Part shown: positions 11,101 through 22,786 of the stretch, piece by piece | Numbering within the stretch: position 1 is the first letter of the stretch | Layout of the letters: each line of letters opens with the position of its first letter | Source of the DNA: Baylisascaris procyonis | Lineage: Eukaryota > Nematoda > Chromadorea > Rhabditida > Ascarididae | Length of the DNA stretch: 64,000 nucleotides | Assembly (NCBI GenBank): GCA_037389465.1 | Contig: JAZARR010000095.1 | Location: 382,001 to 446,000, forward strand | Direction: 5' to 3' | Translations under genes and position numbers: made by a program | The notes under the pieces: generated by a model | The model's database searches: none | What the model was told of the DNA's origin: nothing | Seen by the model: only the letters and a program-made list of their open reading frames with translations

Positions 11101-13456
11101 GGGACGTTGGCCGAAGGAAGCAGAACGCTTCAGAATCAATACTCATCCAGCCAGTCGTCAGTTGCCAACTGTAAGATTGTAGGATTCTCCTTGTTTACTT
11201 TGTCGATTGAATGCTTTTGAATCAGATTTTGTAATGTTCGTAAGCACCCAATGGGCAGATGTATACTTGACGGAAATTTACGGAGGGTTTTTTATCGAGC
11301 ATATGTGAATAAGAACTTTCGAGTGGGTTGTGATGGGAGAGAGGGAAGAGGGGGATGGGGAGGGAGGAGGATGAGGATGGGAACAGGAGGTAGGATGGGG
11401 ATAGGGAAAGCGAATTGTAAAGTATTGCATGAGTCCTGGTGGTGTTGTGTGTTCCACAAAAAAATTAAGGACAGAGAGTCTCGGTAGTGTATGTGTAGCA
11501 TTTCCTTCTGTTTGATTATTCTACAGCAAACGATTGCGTGGAAATGGCCTGGCTTGGTGTTTGTTTTGCAATTCTCTTGCATTATTTGAATTATTTTGCC
11601 GAATCAAGTGCGAAGAAAGATTTTCGGCGAGTGATTTCGAGAGAGACTAAAATACGGCCTCTTTTATCGATATATTCTTGGAGGGTTCAGGTAATTTTGT
11701 GAAGAAATTTTGATTTAGAAATCCCCAAAAAATTGTGTCTTGAAAATAAAAGAGGTCGGAGCAAAGTAGAATGTGCATCTTGGGTGAAGTGTCGTTTGGT
11801 AAATTTTGAGACCTAAAGTACAGGCGACTTTATAAAAGTTTGAGGAAATCATACGAAAGAGCTGGGTGTTATTTTTCACCTGGTATATCGAGCTTAGTAT
11901 CAACCTTACGGAGTTATGTAAAGAAGCACGTGATTTATTGATGATTGAATTGTATTGCATTGCTGCTCGTAGTAGGTTATATGCTAGGATTGCAGTGTAG
12001 ATGTGAAACGGACAAAGCGGCTGAGTGACCTCTAAATGACCTCTCCACCTGGACTCTGCGGGATGATATGGCGACGGAGGGGCTTCGTAGATGCTTATGA
12101 TGTGGAGGTTATTGAGAATAATGCCCTCTTGCAGATATCGTTGTTCAAGGACGGCAAAGAGGTGATGCGACGGCCGACTATCCAGAACAAACGAGCAGTA
12201 CCGTTTGTTTTCACTCAAGTAAGAATTGTTTTTGAATATTTTTGATTTTGATCGTATTTTGATCTTCTTTGATTATCATTAATTTAAAAAAAAAAGTGAT
12301 TTGATGATGCGGTTTATAAATGGTAGGATTTTTCACATCCAGTTGATTCGTTATGAAACATTGCTGGCAGGATAGTTTTTTTTTCAATTAGAGAGACAGT
12401 AATAGATCGTATACCTCGAGCGCTACCCCCTGTTCTCGAAATTTCTTTTTAAGATCGAACTCATTATAGAGTAAAGAAAAAACGTAATTGATTTTATTCG
12501 GCAATGGTTGCATAATTATAAGATTGGGTTGATAGAGACGCACAACGTTCGATCGATAATAAAGACTGTATGGTCATGAATTTCCTATTCAGAGCACAGA
12601 TCTGTTTCTCTTACCTTCCTTTCCCTCTTCTTTTCTCTCTCTCCCCCCCCCCCCTACTTTCCTTTGATCCAGTACCTCCTCTTCACTGATAGGTGCTACT
12701 GGCAAATCGCAGCACAATTTTCAGCCCAAGAGCAGTCATGTTGAAAAAACAATGGGGAAGAGAGGGAGAGGGAGAGAAGAAAGAACAATCGACGAAACAG
12801 CGAAATTTTTCTTCCCGAACAGACTTCTTGTCCTATAAGCTAAGATCACAGAAAACTTTGATATTAAGATAGGGCCATCTATGTTTCAATAATAATTTTT
12901 GCACATTCAATGATAAATGGGAATATTGCTTTATTGGGAAAATGCAGCATATAAATTACGCTTCACATCGTATATACGTGGAAAATTTGATGACGTCATT
13001 CGTTTCTTGCCAGAAGAAAACTGCATAGTAGGGACAAAAATCTTTTATAATGCATTCTCGTTGTTGCTTCGTCAAGAAGAACCGTTGAAGAGATTTTTTT
13101 GATTGCAAGTCTTAGATATTTTCCATATGTGATCGTCTTCTGAATTATTTCACTAGTCCTGAAAGGGGAGTATTTCTGAAAGGTAGGGTATAATCTCCTC
13201 CAATTACATCAGTTGATTTACGGACAAACAGGTGAACATGAAAATAGATTTGAATATTAAAGCAAATCTAATTTAAAAGGGGTGGTTTTTGATATGTTTT
13301 CACTAATCTTTAATTAATCGGTTGTATCCGTGTTTACAGGATAATTGCATCCTAGAATTCGATATAAACAATTTATTCAACGAATGCAAGGCGAACTTGA
13401 ATAAACATGAAAAGGAATTGCTGAAGAAGGAACAAATCGATAAGAGAAACGATTAG
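8190..13456 (+). CDS. TMX2: TMX2-like thioredoxin-related transmembrane protein, copy 1
   Basis: Seven coding exons join in phase: 8190-8345, 8732-8906, 9601-9677, 10269-10375, 11062-11170, 12135-12218 and 13340-13456, giving 274 residues (human TMX2 has 296). The first half holds hydrophobic segments (about 20-40, 56-65 and 95-115) and the family blocks FLFSKMANVFLFLRAEP and LLPEPAYSGPQKITYFN. The thioredoxin-like domain begins near 137. Its active-site position reads W155-S-P-E-C159, lacking the N-terminal cysteine, as in vertebrate TMX2 (SNDC). Next come KLDVGRW, the cis-proline in QLPT (P207) and GKEVMRRPTIQNK. The C-terminus KRND resembles a dibasic ER-retrieval tail. TMX2 acts at the ER membrane and its contacts with mitochondria. 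Exon 4 needs an unusual ttttaag acceptor to keep phase and gap-free alignment. The gene converges on the aldo-keto reductase. Confidence 0.92.
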
Positions 13457-13576
13457 ATGAGAATGTGATCTTGTCTTTTTGGTTTATGATCGTTGTATCA
13501 TTATCTTTTGTTTCGTATATGTAACTGGACGTAATCTTCTTTCTTGAATGATCTTTTGCCCTCAATGCATATTTCA

Positions 13577-13819
13577 GTCTTTATCTTTCGTTTATACTGC
13601 CCCTTTGCCATGTTCCATCGTCGGGTTATGACCCCACTCAAACCCGTTGGTCCCACTGATTACCCAGTCCCAAATCTTGATCGCGAATGCATAACCTCCA
13701 TTCTGCAGGTCCATCATTTGGTTATTGAAGGACTGCCATGGGGCATATTTCTGTTCCCTGGGCAAAGAACTCGCTCCCGTTTTAATGCCGAAAGTGTGTG
13801 TAGGTGGTGTTTTATATAA
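13577..13819 (+). CDS. Candidate small downstream ORF, 69 aa, copy 1
   Basis: An acceptor-like atttcag lies about 120 bp after the TMX2 stop. The first ATG after it (13610) opens a 69-codon frame ending at 13819 (start MFHRRVMTPLKPVGPTDYPV). An AATAAA signal follows at 13978. A gap of about 100-120 bp with an internal acceptor is the usual arrangement of a downstream gene in a nematode operon. Local base composition is richer in G and C than the surrounding introns. I do not recognise the protein. The - strand also has an open stretch here, and the whole interval may simply be TMX2 3' UTR. No membrane segment or known motif is evident. Confidence 0.3.
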   Translation, partial: VFIFRLYCPFAMFHRRVMTPLKPVGPTDYPVPNLDRECITSILQVHHLVIEGLPWGIFLFPGQRTRSRFNAESVCRWCFI

Positions 13820-13977
13820 ATATATATTTTTTATGTAATCTTTAGTCTGTATTTATCGCACACTGTGGCAGTATTGAGTTTGTTTTCATTGTGTCATCAC
13901 TGTATATTATGTAAGCATTATCGAATTGTGCTGTTAGTCTTTTAAAAATGTGTGCTTTCATCTCATATATAGTCTTG

Positions 13978-13983
13978 AATAAA
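13978..13983 (+). terminator. Polyadenylation signal AATAAA for the TMX2 unit, copy 1
   Basis: AATAAA lies 522 bp after the TMX2 stop and 159 bp after the candidate downstream ORF. A second AATAAA stands at 14209. Either could end the + strand transcript before the convergent reductase gene. Confidence 0.45.
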
Positions 13984-13989
13984 AGTATC

Positions 13990-15830
13990 GTAAAAATTTT
14001 TTTGAGGATTTTAACGCCCAGGGGTTTTATCCTAGATTATACGGTAGTTACTTTTCGGAATTGAATATCACCAAAAGTTTTTATCTTCAAGCAATTTATT
14101 TTTTAGGCTGTTAATTGCTTTTCTCGCTGTTTTTCTTTTTTTTTTTTTTTTGTGGATTACAGTTCAAATAATTAGCATGTTATTGTGTAATTATTTGTGA
14201 AAATTTGTAATAAATGTGATTATTGCAAACTTTATGAGGCTTGATTATTAGATAGGATAACTTGTGTGCCCCATTTGCTGCCTGTTCATCGGTGATTACC
14301 CCAGGTCTTTTCTTTCCACTGTACGGTGACACGATCTCCGCATGTCACCTAGGAGTAGCTCAGGCATGAGGATGGTGTAACGGAGGGGAATAAGGCAAGA
14401 GGTGTGCAGTGCTTTCGCTGTAACTACCGATTTCTACTAAATGATCGAAAGGCTACTCCCATTTATGGTCCCTTCGATTGCTAGTTCGAACGCAAATCAA
14501 GAACATAGATTTGCGGGAAGAACTGAACTGTGAGGAGCGCATGTGAAACAATAGAGGAAAGCTCATGATTCAAATTTTCACTTCTTGGTTGAGATGAAGA
14601 GATGGGAGGGGGAGGGTGGGGGAGGGGAAGGATGAAGCGATAGGAAGGCAATGTGAAGGATGTTTATCATAGCAAGGATCTACGTTAGCAAATGCTATTA
14701 TCATAGCACTTTTGGGAGCACATTAGAAGACCTGCCAAGTTCATTAAGTTGCTGATATTAAGAGTCTGTCATGGATCTATCCTTGTTTTGCGAAAACTCT
14801 CTTTCTGTCTATTATCCACTGATAAATAGAAAAAAGGGGAGAGAGGAAGGATTCGTTTCATTGTAACGTTAAAAGAATAGCAATCGTTATGAATGATAAG
14901 GACAAAATTTTCTTTTATTTTCCTCAAATGATTTCAAAAACAAAAATTTGTGAGCAACATCATACTTGTGCATTCTAGTACAGCAAATATTGAAGGGAAC
15001 TAGAGTAAAGAAAATTCATTTTGTATGGTACGCTTTTAAACGTTACAATGAAACGAATCCTTCCTCTCTCTCCTCGTTTTCTTTTCCCCTCTCCCTCTCC
15101 TGTTTTCTTTTCCCTCCTTCCTCTCCCTGTTTTCTTTTCCCTCCTCCCTCTCCCTGTTTTCTTTTCCCTCCTCTCTCTCGGTCACCATGTATAAGCGATT
15201 TTGATGGGAGGTAGAAGACCTGCTTCATTAACTTTGGCTGTAGCAGCCTCAGTCTCATAACTTATTTAGTGCAGTAATAAACCTTTTTCAGTGGTACTGC
15301 TTTTGGAATATAAAAACCTAGATTATGCTATCTTTGGGAATTTAAATAATTACCAAAAAAAAAAATCCCAACCGGATCAACGAATGAAAATTAGCCTATT
15401 CCCTAGTACTCAGTGCCGCGAATTATGTCCCCTCCAAAGAAATAAACGAAATAAATCGAATCCTGTTTCCTGTATCGTTTCATCTTACTAATATCTTTCA
15501 TATCTCTACACTTTTCAAACTCCACTTTTTCCTCTGCCACCGATATTCGATTGCCATTTCGTTATAAATGAAAACTTTAGAAAATAATTTTCCACATTCT
15601 AACATCCGATCCATTTCAAGATCGGATCATTAATCCATTTTTATAACTTATCAGGCGCAGGGATTTACAAGTTTTTATAATTAGTGAAAAATTATCACTG
15701 TAATGGCCACAATCATCATTTGAGGTATCGCGATTAAGTATGAAGCTTGAACTCAGTAGCACGAATATCTTCTTGTATTGATATGAAATACCGATCGATC
15801 ACTTCGATTAGGTGATGAGATCCAATCGGT
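13990..15830. other. Convergent intergenic region between TMX2 and the reductase, copy 1
   Basis: About 1.8 kb separates the 3' ends of the two genes. It contains poly-T runs (14135-14153), a purine-rich tract (14600-14640), and a foldback plus pyrimidine-repeat element described separately. Short ORFs within the pyrimidine repeat (SPCFLFPP type) are low-complexity translations. I see no further exon. Confidence 0.55.
14828..15180. repeat. Foldback arms plus a pyrimidine-rich tandem repeat
   Basis: The left arm, 14835-14875, contains attcgtttcattgtaacgtt. The right arm, 15033-15078, contains its reverse complement aacgttacaatgaaacgaat, with matching purine/pyrimidine extensions. The arms are about 40 bp and are separated by about 160 bp. 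From about 15078 to 15180 the right arm continues as nearly pure pyrimidine made of some four units of the type ctgttttcttttccctcct, spaced about 27 bp. The second copy has the same element near 39060-39413. Confidence 0.8.
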
Positions 15831-18541
15831 TCATAAAACTGTCGCCGGATCCCAACAATATTTTTGTTGTTTTTTAGCTCGAACTCTTTCTATATCCGCT
15901 TGTGAAATTTTATACTCGATTGATTTGAAATTTTCAATAACATGTTCAGGATTGCCACTTCGTGGTAAAACACTGATTCCTGGAAAAAACTTTCCAAATT
16001 TTTTTCCGAAAATTTCCAAAAAAAAATTTTTTTTCTTTAGTTAAGGTGAGCTATGCTTATATATGAAAATATGATCGTTTTCTTTTCCTGTCCCGAAATA
16101 ATTGAAAGTCGCCTAAACGACTGCATTATTTCCTTTTAGATAATTCTACGACTACCTTAAGGAGGATGAAATATTCTAATTGGCTTAGCAATTTTCCTTT
16201 TATTCTTGAAAAATCGATACTATATAGCCAGTCGTCTGGTTAATGGTAATATAGGAACGAGTTTAATGGTCTCTCATTGTCGCCTCCTCTTCCCCCACTC
16301 CTTCCTACCCATAATAATAATATAACTCTTCTTTAATATACCTTGTGAAATTGCCCATGCGAGCAAGAATTGCGTCACTGAGCAATTGTATTCCCTTGCC
16401 GCTTCCTTAATTATTCCATCTTCGAAAAGTTTATGCATAAAACGTGGACTTCCAAAACTACTATAGGCCTGAAAATACATTAAAATATTTCCACAAATTT
16501 CAAAAATTGGGTAGTTTATTTTTTAAGTTTGAAAGCATCGCCTTCATGGAATTTTAAAAGAAGCGAAAAATTGGGGAATGAAAGGCATTCTAGAAACTAG
16601 AACCTAAAAAATTGTCAATGTATATCTCTCTCGCTTGCTAGGCGAGTGCTCAGTGGTAGAGCACTCGCCCGGCAAGCGAGAGGTCGCGCATTATTGGATT
16701 CTTTCTCTTCCTGAAGAAAAAAAGATATAAGAAAAATGAAAAGATAATATACGAATAAAAAAGAGATAGGTTCTTAAAACGATAACCTGAAATACGATAT
16801 TATGACTGTTGCAGTAGTCGATGAGTTCACGTTGATTAAAATGTGGATGATATTCACATTGATTGAGTGCCGGTTGGACAGTTGCCAATGAAAGTAACAT
16901 CTCCAAATGTCTTATATCGTAATTCGAAACACCAATTGCTCGGAGTTTACCCATTCCTGCCAAAAAAAAAAATCCTTCCCGCGGTCAGTTTTATTTAATG
17001 AATAAAAGAATTTACATTACTAAAATTCATACTGTAATATAAGTGGTGGAAGATAGTAAAATGGCATACCAATAAAAGTCAGCAGTACGGCTATTATGAT
17101 CGCTTTTAACTTGATACGTCTAAAACACTACAAAGGGGGGGGGGGTATTGCACATCTTACTGTAGTAGTTTGTAATGAGTAACCTAACGACTGCTGTAAG
17201 TGCCAGTAATCTTATCGTCATAAATGAGAGGCGTTTTATAGCTTTACTAGTGGAAACTTTCGATAAATAGTTCACTTCGTCTATTGTTTCCATAATTGGA
17301 GGTGAGATGGGAGGGGGGGAGGAAGAAGGAGGAAGAGATGGAGCGGAGTTCGGAGTTTCTATAAAATTAGCAGCTCCTGAAGCAATGGTTATGGCAGCTC
17401 CAAATTATTGCCCCTCAACAGAATACTACTTGTAAATAAAATCTATACCCTCATATCCGAAAAAAACGTCATCGGATTATTAAACTTGCACAAATTTTTT
17501 TCCATAAATTTACAAATTTACATAGACATAAGTTTGCATAAATTCTTACTATACATTTGTTCCATAATAGTCCAACTTTCAGCGCGTAGTTTTGCATTTA
17601 AAGGATCGTTCGCTTTCTTTGCACAAAGTCCAGGCCAATGAATAATGAAAAGATCGATATAATCGACTTGCAGATGCATAAGTGATTCCTCAATTGAGGT
17701 TTGTGCTCGTGCTAATCCTTGATTATAAGGTTTCAATTTAGTGATTAAAAATATATCCTCTCTAAATATTTTATCGTTAAGAAAATCGTTCATTGCTTAG
17801 ATGAAAAAAAGAATACCCAAACTTGATCTGTAAAACGTTTTTCTAATCTATCGCAAATGTATTTATTTGCAATAATAATTAAATTTGCTCTTGTTCGCTA
17901 TTCTAAGCTCATAAGATCTAGGTAGCCATTGCGTGTTTTGTATCATGTGGATGATCCACAATTTAAGAAAATTATGTATTTTTTGGTAGATCCGTTTGCG
18001 ATGACTATAGTTAATTTTATCGTATTTGTTGGGTTTTGGGCATCTTCACAACGCAATGGAAGGTTATGCAAATGAGCAATAAGCACAAGTGGAGTAAAGA
18101 ACGAAATTCGGGTTATATATATAATTATATACAACGACATTCCCCTCACAGGTATAGGCAGAAAGCTTTGTAGTCTAACCGGGTATGATGCAAGTGTGCG
18201 GGTTTTTTTCTACAGCATTTACTCAAGTGATTGAAAATTACACCAATTTTTCTTACATCATGAATAATTTAGTCTTCCTAAATGTTTTTATTTTAAAGAC
18301 TTTTTTTCTACAAAAAAGAAGAAATTGACCTTTTTAAGTTATATTTTGGTAGCAACATACGAAGGGCATCTCCAATAGCTTTTTCATTACCATAAACTTG
18401 TGCCGTATCGATCATACGATATCCAATCGCTAATGCTGCATCAATAATTTTAAATATTGTTTCCGTATCTTTAATTTCATAGGTGCCAAGACCAATAATT
18501 GGCATTCGTCTTTTTACATATTCCAACCCATTGTTGTCCAT
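15831..18541 (-). CDS. Aldo-keto reductase, copy 1
   Basis: Five exons on the - strand join in phase: 18541-18330, 17761-17550, 16956-16787, 16468-16342 and 15979-15831, giving 289 residues (family members are usually about 310-320). The order of AKR motifs is complete: MPIIGLGTY (13-21), DTAQVYGNE with tetrad residues D45 and Y50, LITKL with K79, DLFIIHWP with H112, LRAIGVSNY (146-154), QCEYHP (174-179) and the coenzyme-binding VLPRSGNPEHV region near the C-terminus. The catalytic tetrad D45-Y50-K79-H112 is intact, predicting an NADPH-dependent cytosolic carbonyl reductase; the substrate cannot be read from the sequence. The start ATG is preceded at five bases by tttttaag, a possible trans-splice acceptor. 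The last exon ends KYCWDPATVL, like other family C-termini. Intron 3 holds an unusual hairpin. Confidence 0.94.
16628..16682 (+). other. Long hairpin with a tRNA D-arm-like tip, copy 1
   Basis: Two perfect 11-bp stems (16628-16638 with 16672-16682, and 16641-16651 with 16659-16669) are separated by one G-T pair and one A-C mismatch and closed by the 7-nt loop AGTGGTA. The tip GCTC-AGTGGTA-GAGC equals a tRNA D arm and fits an A-box. The 3' strand can also form an anticodon-like arm, CTCGC-CCGGCAA-GCGAG. There is no B-box or TTCGA-type T loop and no acceptor pairing, so it is not a standard tRNA gene. It sits in reductase intron 3, opposite to the gene's strand if read as the tRNA-like strand. 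Confidence 0.7.
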
Positions 18542-20149
18542 TGTTGCTTAAAAATGAATAGGTACATCAATAATGCATAAACATTCTATATCATTAATAC
18601 CGTTATATCGTTAATCTGTCGTATTCAATTGAGTTGATGCAATTTTTGTAAAAATGATTAATTACTTGGTCAATGGTTGTGAACTTCCATGGTTGTTCAG
18701 TGATAAACTACTCATCTTGCAATCATGAGATCCTAGGCTTATCCCCCCATCTACGGACAAAGTTTTCATTGGCAATTAAACAAAGGTAACCAGTCAGGGA
18801 GCATATATTTGAAGAAAAAAACAACACATATTTCCGAAAATAGTATTTGAATAAAAAATTCCTGGAATTGGTGAATATGACGAACTTGGTTAGCAGTTTT
18901 ACTCGATCTGCATAAAATATAACAAGTTTTACAATAGCGTTATATAGGCGGAATATAGTGGGAAAGAAACAGAACGATGGTATCTTTCAATAATATTGTA
19001 GAAGGCGATACCTAGTTCGACGATTGAGACGATACCATGTCATTTGTAATGAGTGAAATGCTTTGAAGTCAAAGAAAAAACACCTGTAATAACTTTAACT
19101 AGCGATTGACTAGCCTCATCGGTGAAGCTATAAGATCACGGCTTAATAGTTTGGTGCGGCTATGATGAATTTTTTAAATCATCTACTAGTACTCCCCTTC
19201 CCTCAGGTGTGTTATACCTGACAGGTAATTTAAGCTTTATATTGGCAATTTTTATGGATCAAAAAATTCTGTTGCAGCTCTTGCACTTCAGGCCGTTATA
19301 CTAATAGATGTGTCTTCAAATCATCGCTTGAAATGATATCTGATCCGCTGTTGGCTAGGTCTTAGCTGGAATCTTTTGCTTACGTGAGCTTCCTACCTTT
19401 AGCCACCGGAAGCAAATAGAGGTGTCCAAGGATTGGTAGGAGGTCTTGTGCTTCTGCTAGCGCCAGATTCATCAGTTGTAGTGCGGCGTTTCACGAGAAG
19501 GTAGGAGATGTTCCTCGAAATGCTCCCAAACTCTGCTCGACCACTGCTTAACGGAAGATGGTTGCACCAACATGCTGGTGAAGAGTGGTCTCTACAGCCC
19601 TTCGCATAATCGCGGTCTATCTTTCACACGTCCATAATCTGATGCTCAAAGCTCTATGCATATTATTATCTACTATCGTGTGCTCGGTTATTCTATTTCG
19701 TACAAAACTGTTGGACTGTATTTTTTGATTTCCTCCGCCATGCATCATCTGAAAGTCTACATTGAATTTGAGCGGCGCTAACTAGAAACTGATTAACTGT
19801 AGCCAGTACATATGTTGGGAGTCCGGTTTTCCTATACTATTTAGGTCGGTAGGGGGAGGGGAGGGGGATACGGAAATCGGTCAACATTTCCCATTTGTTT
19901 ATGAAGGAAGCAGTAGTGGTAGCAATAAGGACAAAAAAATGTGCCATTTAAGAGCATGCTGCCTACTTCATTGTGCGAAATTATAGTTTAGTACTTCTCT
20001 GCAAGCAATTCTTCCGGTAATATAGTGCTTGAAGAGGTGTCTATTATTGTCAGAATTGTTTCATTATCTTTGAGTAGGTAAAACATTGTTGTGATCGATA
20101 TCGAGTCTTATCCACATCCGCAAATCGTTTGACCATGGATATCGGCAGA
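18542..20149. other. Divergent intergenic region between the reductase and NDUFB9, copy 1
   Basis: About 1.6 kb lies between the reductase start on the - strand and NDUFB9 on the + strand, so it should contain both promoters. A G/C-richer island at 19350-19660 stands out against AT-rich surroundings, but I found no exon with good splice sites and no transposon motif in it. Confidence 0.45.
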
Positions 20150-20171
20150 TATTACAGGCCGGATTGACACG

Positions 20172-20281
20172 ATGGAGTCACCGGCATGGATGTTTACGAA
20201 GGCGCTTTCGCATCGTCAGAAAGTATGTCGACTATATAAAAGGGCTCTCCGTGAGGTCGACAACTGGTATGGTGGTAACAA
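20172..20281 (+). pseudogene. NDUFB9: Orphan first coding exon of NDUFB9, copy 1
   Basis: This 110-bp exon is identical in layout to coding exon 1 of the complete gene at 44405. It starts MESPAWMFTKALSHRQKVCR and includes the LYR-family core LYKRALREVDNW. A good donor (gtgagt) follows. In this copy no further NDUFB9 exon exists: the intron runs into the satellite at 21478-22786 and then into telomeric repeat, and the next gene is TMX2 copy 2. The expected product is therefore not made. The acceptor tattacag ends 14 bases before the ATG. A transcript starting here would cross about 12 kb of repeats. Confidence 0.88.
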
Positions 20282-21477
20282 GTGAGTTTTTTTTCAATAT
20301 TTTTTTACGTTGCTAATTATTTATTTCGAACCGGAACGACATTTTGTTTGGTTATATTACCGTACCATAGGGAAAGAGCCGTTGTACCTTGAACATATAA
20401 TGATGGATTGCCCATATCGTGATTGAAAAAGCTGAGTGGGATATGGGTTAGGTGAAACTTCAATACATGAGATGAATATGAGTCTACTATCGCAACCGGA
20501 AGTCATTCATTTAGTGCACGAAAAAGTTGCCACATCTTTGATAATATGTAATAAGTGAACAACCTATATCGTTATCTTCGTATCATCGAACTAAGAGGAT
20601 GCTTCAAGGTCAGCAATTATTCCATAAAATAGGATGAAATCGTGTTTTATGTGATCGGTGCATGTGCGGAAATCAGAAGGGAAACTGAAGGGACTATGCT
20701 GAGAAGGAACCTTTTTCTGAAGTAGAAAGTATAACACGAGATATACTATCAAAATCGACACAATGCAAGTGTATCGGCCATATGAAAAATGACCTAATTC
20801 TATTTTATCGAGTAGTTCCTGACCTCGTTGATATGTGGACCCATCCTCCCATTGCAGGTTATCGTGTAGATGGCACTATTAAAAAACTTTTCTCTATGCT
20901 TTTATAATTAGATTTTTTAGAAATACAGCTAACTGTAGCTTATCGTCGCGAATAATCGAAACTTTTGATGAAGTATTAATGCCGATAATTAACTGCTATG
21001 AGTGGACATGAAGAATGTTGCATGGGACACGGAAAAGCCGCGTATATTATCACGATTTTGTTTTTTTTTTAGAATTGGAATACGGGGAGGGAGAATAGAT
21101 CGTTTGCTATATCAGATTTACGAAGAGTTTTATCGTGGATTTTGTAAAATGAGACGGGAAACGGTGAATCGATTGTGCCAGATTGTGCCAGATTCATCCA
21201 GCGTTTTTTTCAAAAAAAAAAAACCTCAAGGGAACACAGAATTTGATACACTACCAAGGTGTACTTCGGCAGAGTAATGGTATAGCGGTTTTCATAATGG
21301 CTATTTTTGACCAGATTATGACCATTTACAAGTTGGCAGTCAAGCTTGCGCTGTCAATATTACTCATACAAGTTACAAACTTATACAAATAACTAGCGAA
21401 TAATGCTAGGATTTCAACCCTCTGTTAGATAGGTATATGAATGATTTCTAAGTGGTTGAAGATTATTTCCAGAAGTA
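20282..21477 (+). other. Start of NDUFB9 intron 1 sequence, copy 1
   Basis: About 1.2 kb of AT-rich intron sequence, the same in both copies, precedes the satellite. A direct repeat gattgtgccagattgtgcca occurs at about 21171. The frame from 21002 to 21277 contains some coding-like peptide (MDMKNVAWDTEKPRI) but lacks matching splice signals. I do not call it a gene. Confidence 0.4.
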
Positions 21478-22786
21478 AGTTAACGTCATTTTAAGGCCAA
21501 TTTGACTCAGTAAGGTAGGTGGTAAAAGACTATATCCCGGAGTGGGTTAACTTTATTTTAATGCGAATTTGACTCAGTAAGGGAGGTGGTAAAAGGCTAT
21601 ATCCCGGAGTGGGTTAGCGTCTTTTAAAGCCAATTTGACTCAGTAAGGAAGGTGGTAAAAGACTATATCCCGGAGTGGGTTAACTTTTTTTTAATGCGAA
21701 TTTGACTCAGTAAGTGAGGTGGTAAAAGGCTATATCCCGGAGTGGGTTAGCGTCTTTTAAAGCCAATTTGACTCAGTAAGGAAGGTGGTAAAAGACTATA
21801 TCCCGGAGCGGGTTAACTTTTTTTAATGCGAATTTGACTCAGTAAGGGATTTCGTAAAAGCTATATCCCGGAGTGGGCTAACTTTATTTTAAGGCCAATT
21901 TGACTCAGTAAGGGAGGTGGTAAAAGTATATATCCCGAAGTGGGTTAGCGTCATTTTAAGGCCAATTTGACTCAGTAAGGGATTTCGTAAAAGGCTATAT
22001 CCCGGAGCGGGCTAGCGTCATTTTAAAGCCAATTTGACTCAGTAAGGGAGCTGGTAAAAGGATATATCCCGGGGTGGGTTAACCTTATTTAAGGCCAATT
22101 TGATTCATTAAGGGAGGTGGTAAATATCCCGGGGTGGGCTAGCGTCATTTTAAAGCCAATTTGACTCAGTAAGGGAGGTGGTAAAAGGCTGCATCCCGGA
22201 GTGGGTTAACGTCATTTTAAGGCCAATTTGATTCAGTAAGGGAGGTGGTAAATATCCCGGAGTGGGTTAACATCATTTTAAAGCCAATTTGACTCAGTAA
22301 GGGAGGTGGTAAAAGCCTATATCCCGGAGTGGGTTAGCGTCTTTTAAAGCCAATTTGACTCAGTAAGGAAGGTGGTAAAAGACTATATCCCGGAGTGGGT
22401 TGACTTTATTTTAATGCGAATTTGACTCAGTAAGGGAGGTGGTAAAAGGCCATATCCCGGAGTGGGTTAACTTTATTTTAAGGCCAATTTGATTCAGTAA
22501 GGGAGGTCGTAAAAGATATATCCCGGAATGGGTTAACGTCATTTTAAGGCCAATTGATTCAGTAAGGCAGGTGGTAAATATCCCGGAGTGGGTTAACATC
22601 ATTTTAAGGCCAATTCGATTCAGTAAGGGAGGTGGTAAATATCCCGGAGTGGGTTAACATCATTTTAAAGCCAATTTGACTCAGTAAGGGAGGTGGTGAA
22701 AGGCTATATCCCGGAGTGGGTTAGCGTCTTTTAAAGGCAATTTGACTCAGTAAGGAAGGTGGTAAGAGAATATATCCCGGAGCGGC
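21478..22786. repeat. 60-68-bp satellite array, copy 1 (about 20 units)
   Basis: Units carry gttaacgtcattttaaggcc, then aatttgactcagtaaggg, aggtggtaaa and atatcccggagtggg. Full units are 67-68 bp (agtgggtt at 21541 and 21608). A shorter class of about 60 bp lacks the aaggctat segment. Most units carry TGACTCA or the one-base variant TGATTCA. The first 0.25 kb and a stretch near 21835-21965 match the array of copy 2 unit for unit, with unit gains or losses between. The array stops at a cggagcggcttaggccctcagcc junction where telomeric repeat begins. Confidence 0.95.

Noticed and set aside
16628..16720. A functional tRNA gene at the D-arm-like hairpin
   Set aside because: D-arm and anticodon-like arms can be drawn, but there is no T arm, no B-box, no acceptor-stem pairing, and position 33 would be C instead of T.
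19350..19720. Transposon remnant in the G/C-richer island upstream of NDUFB9
   Set aside because: No terminal repeats, target duplication, or transposase or polymerase motif could be found in any frame.
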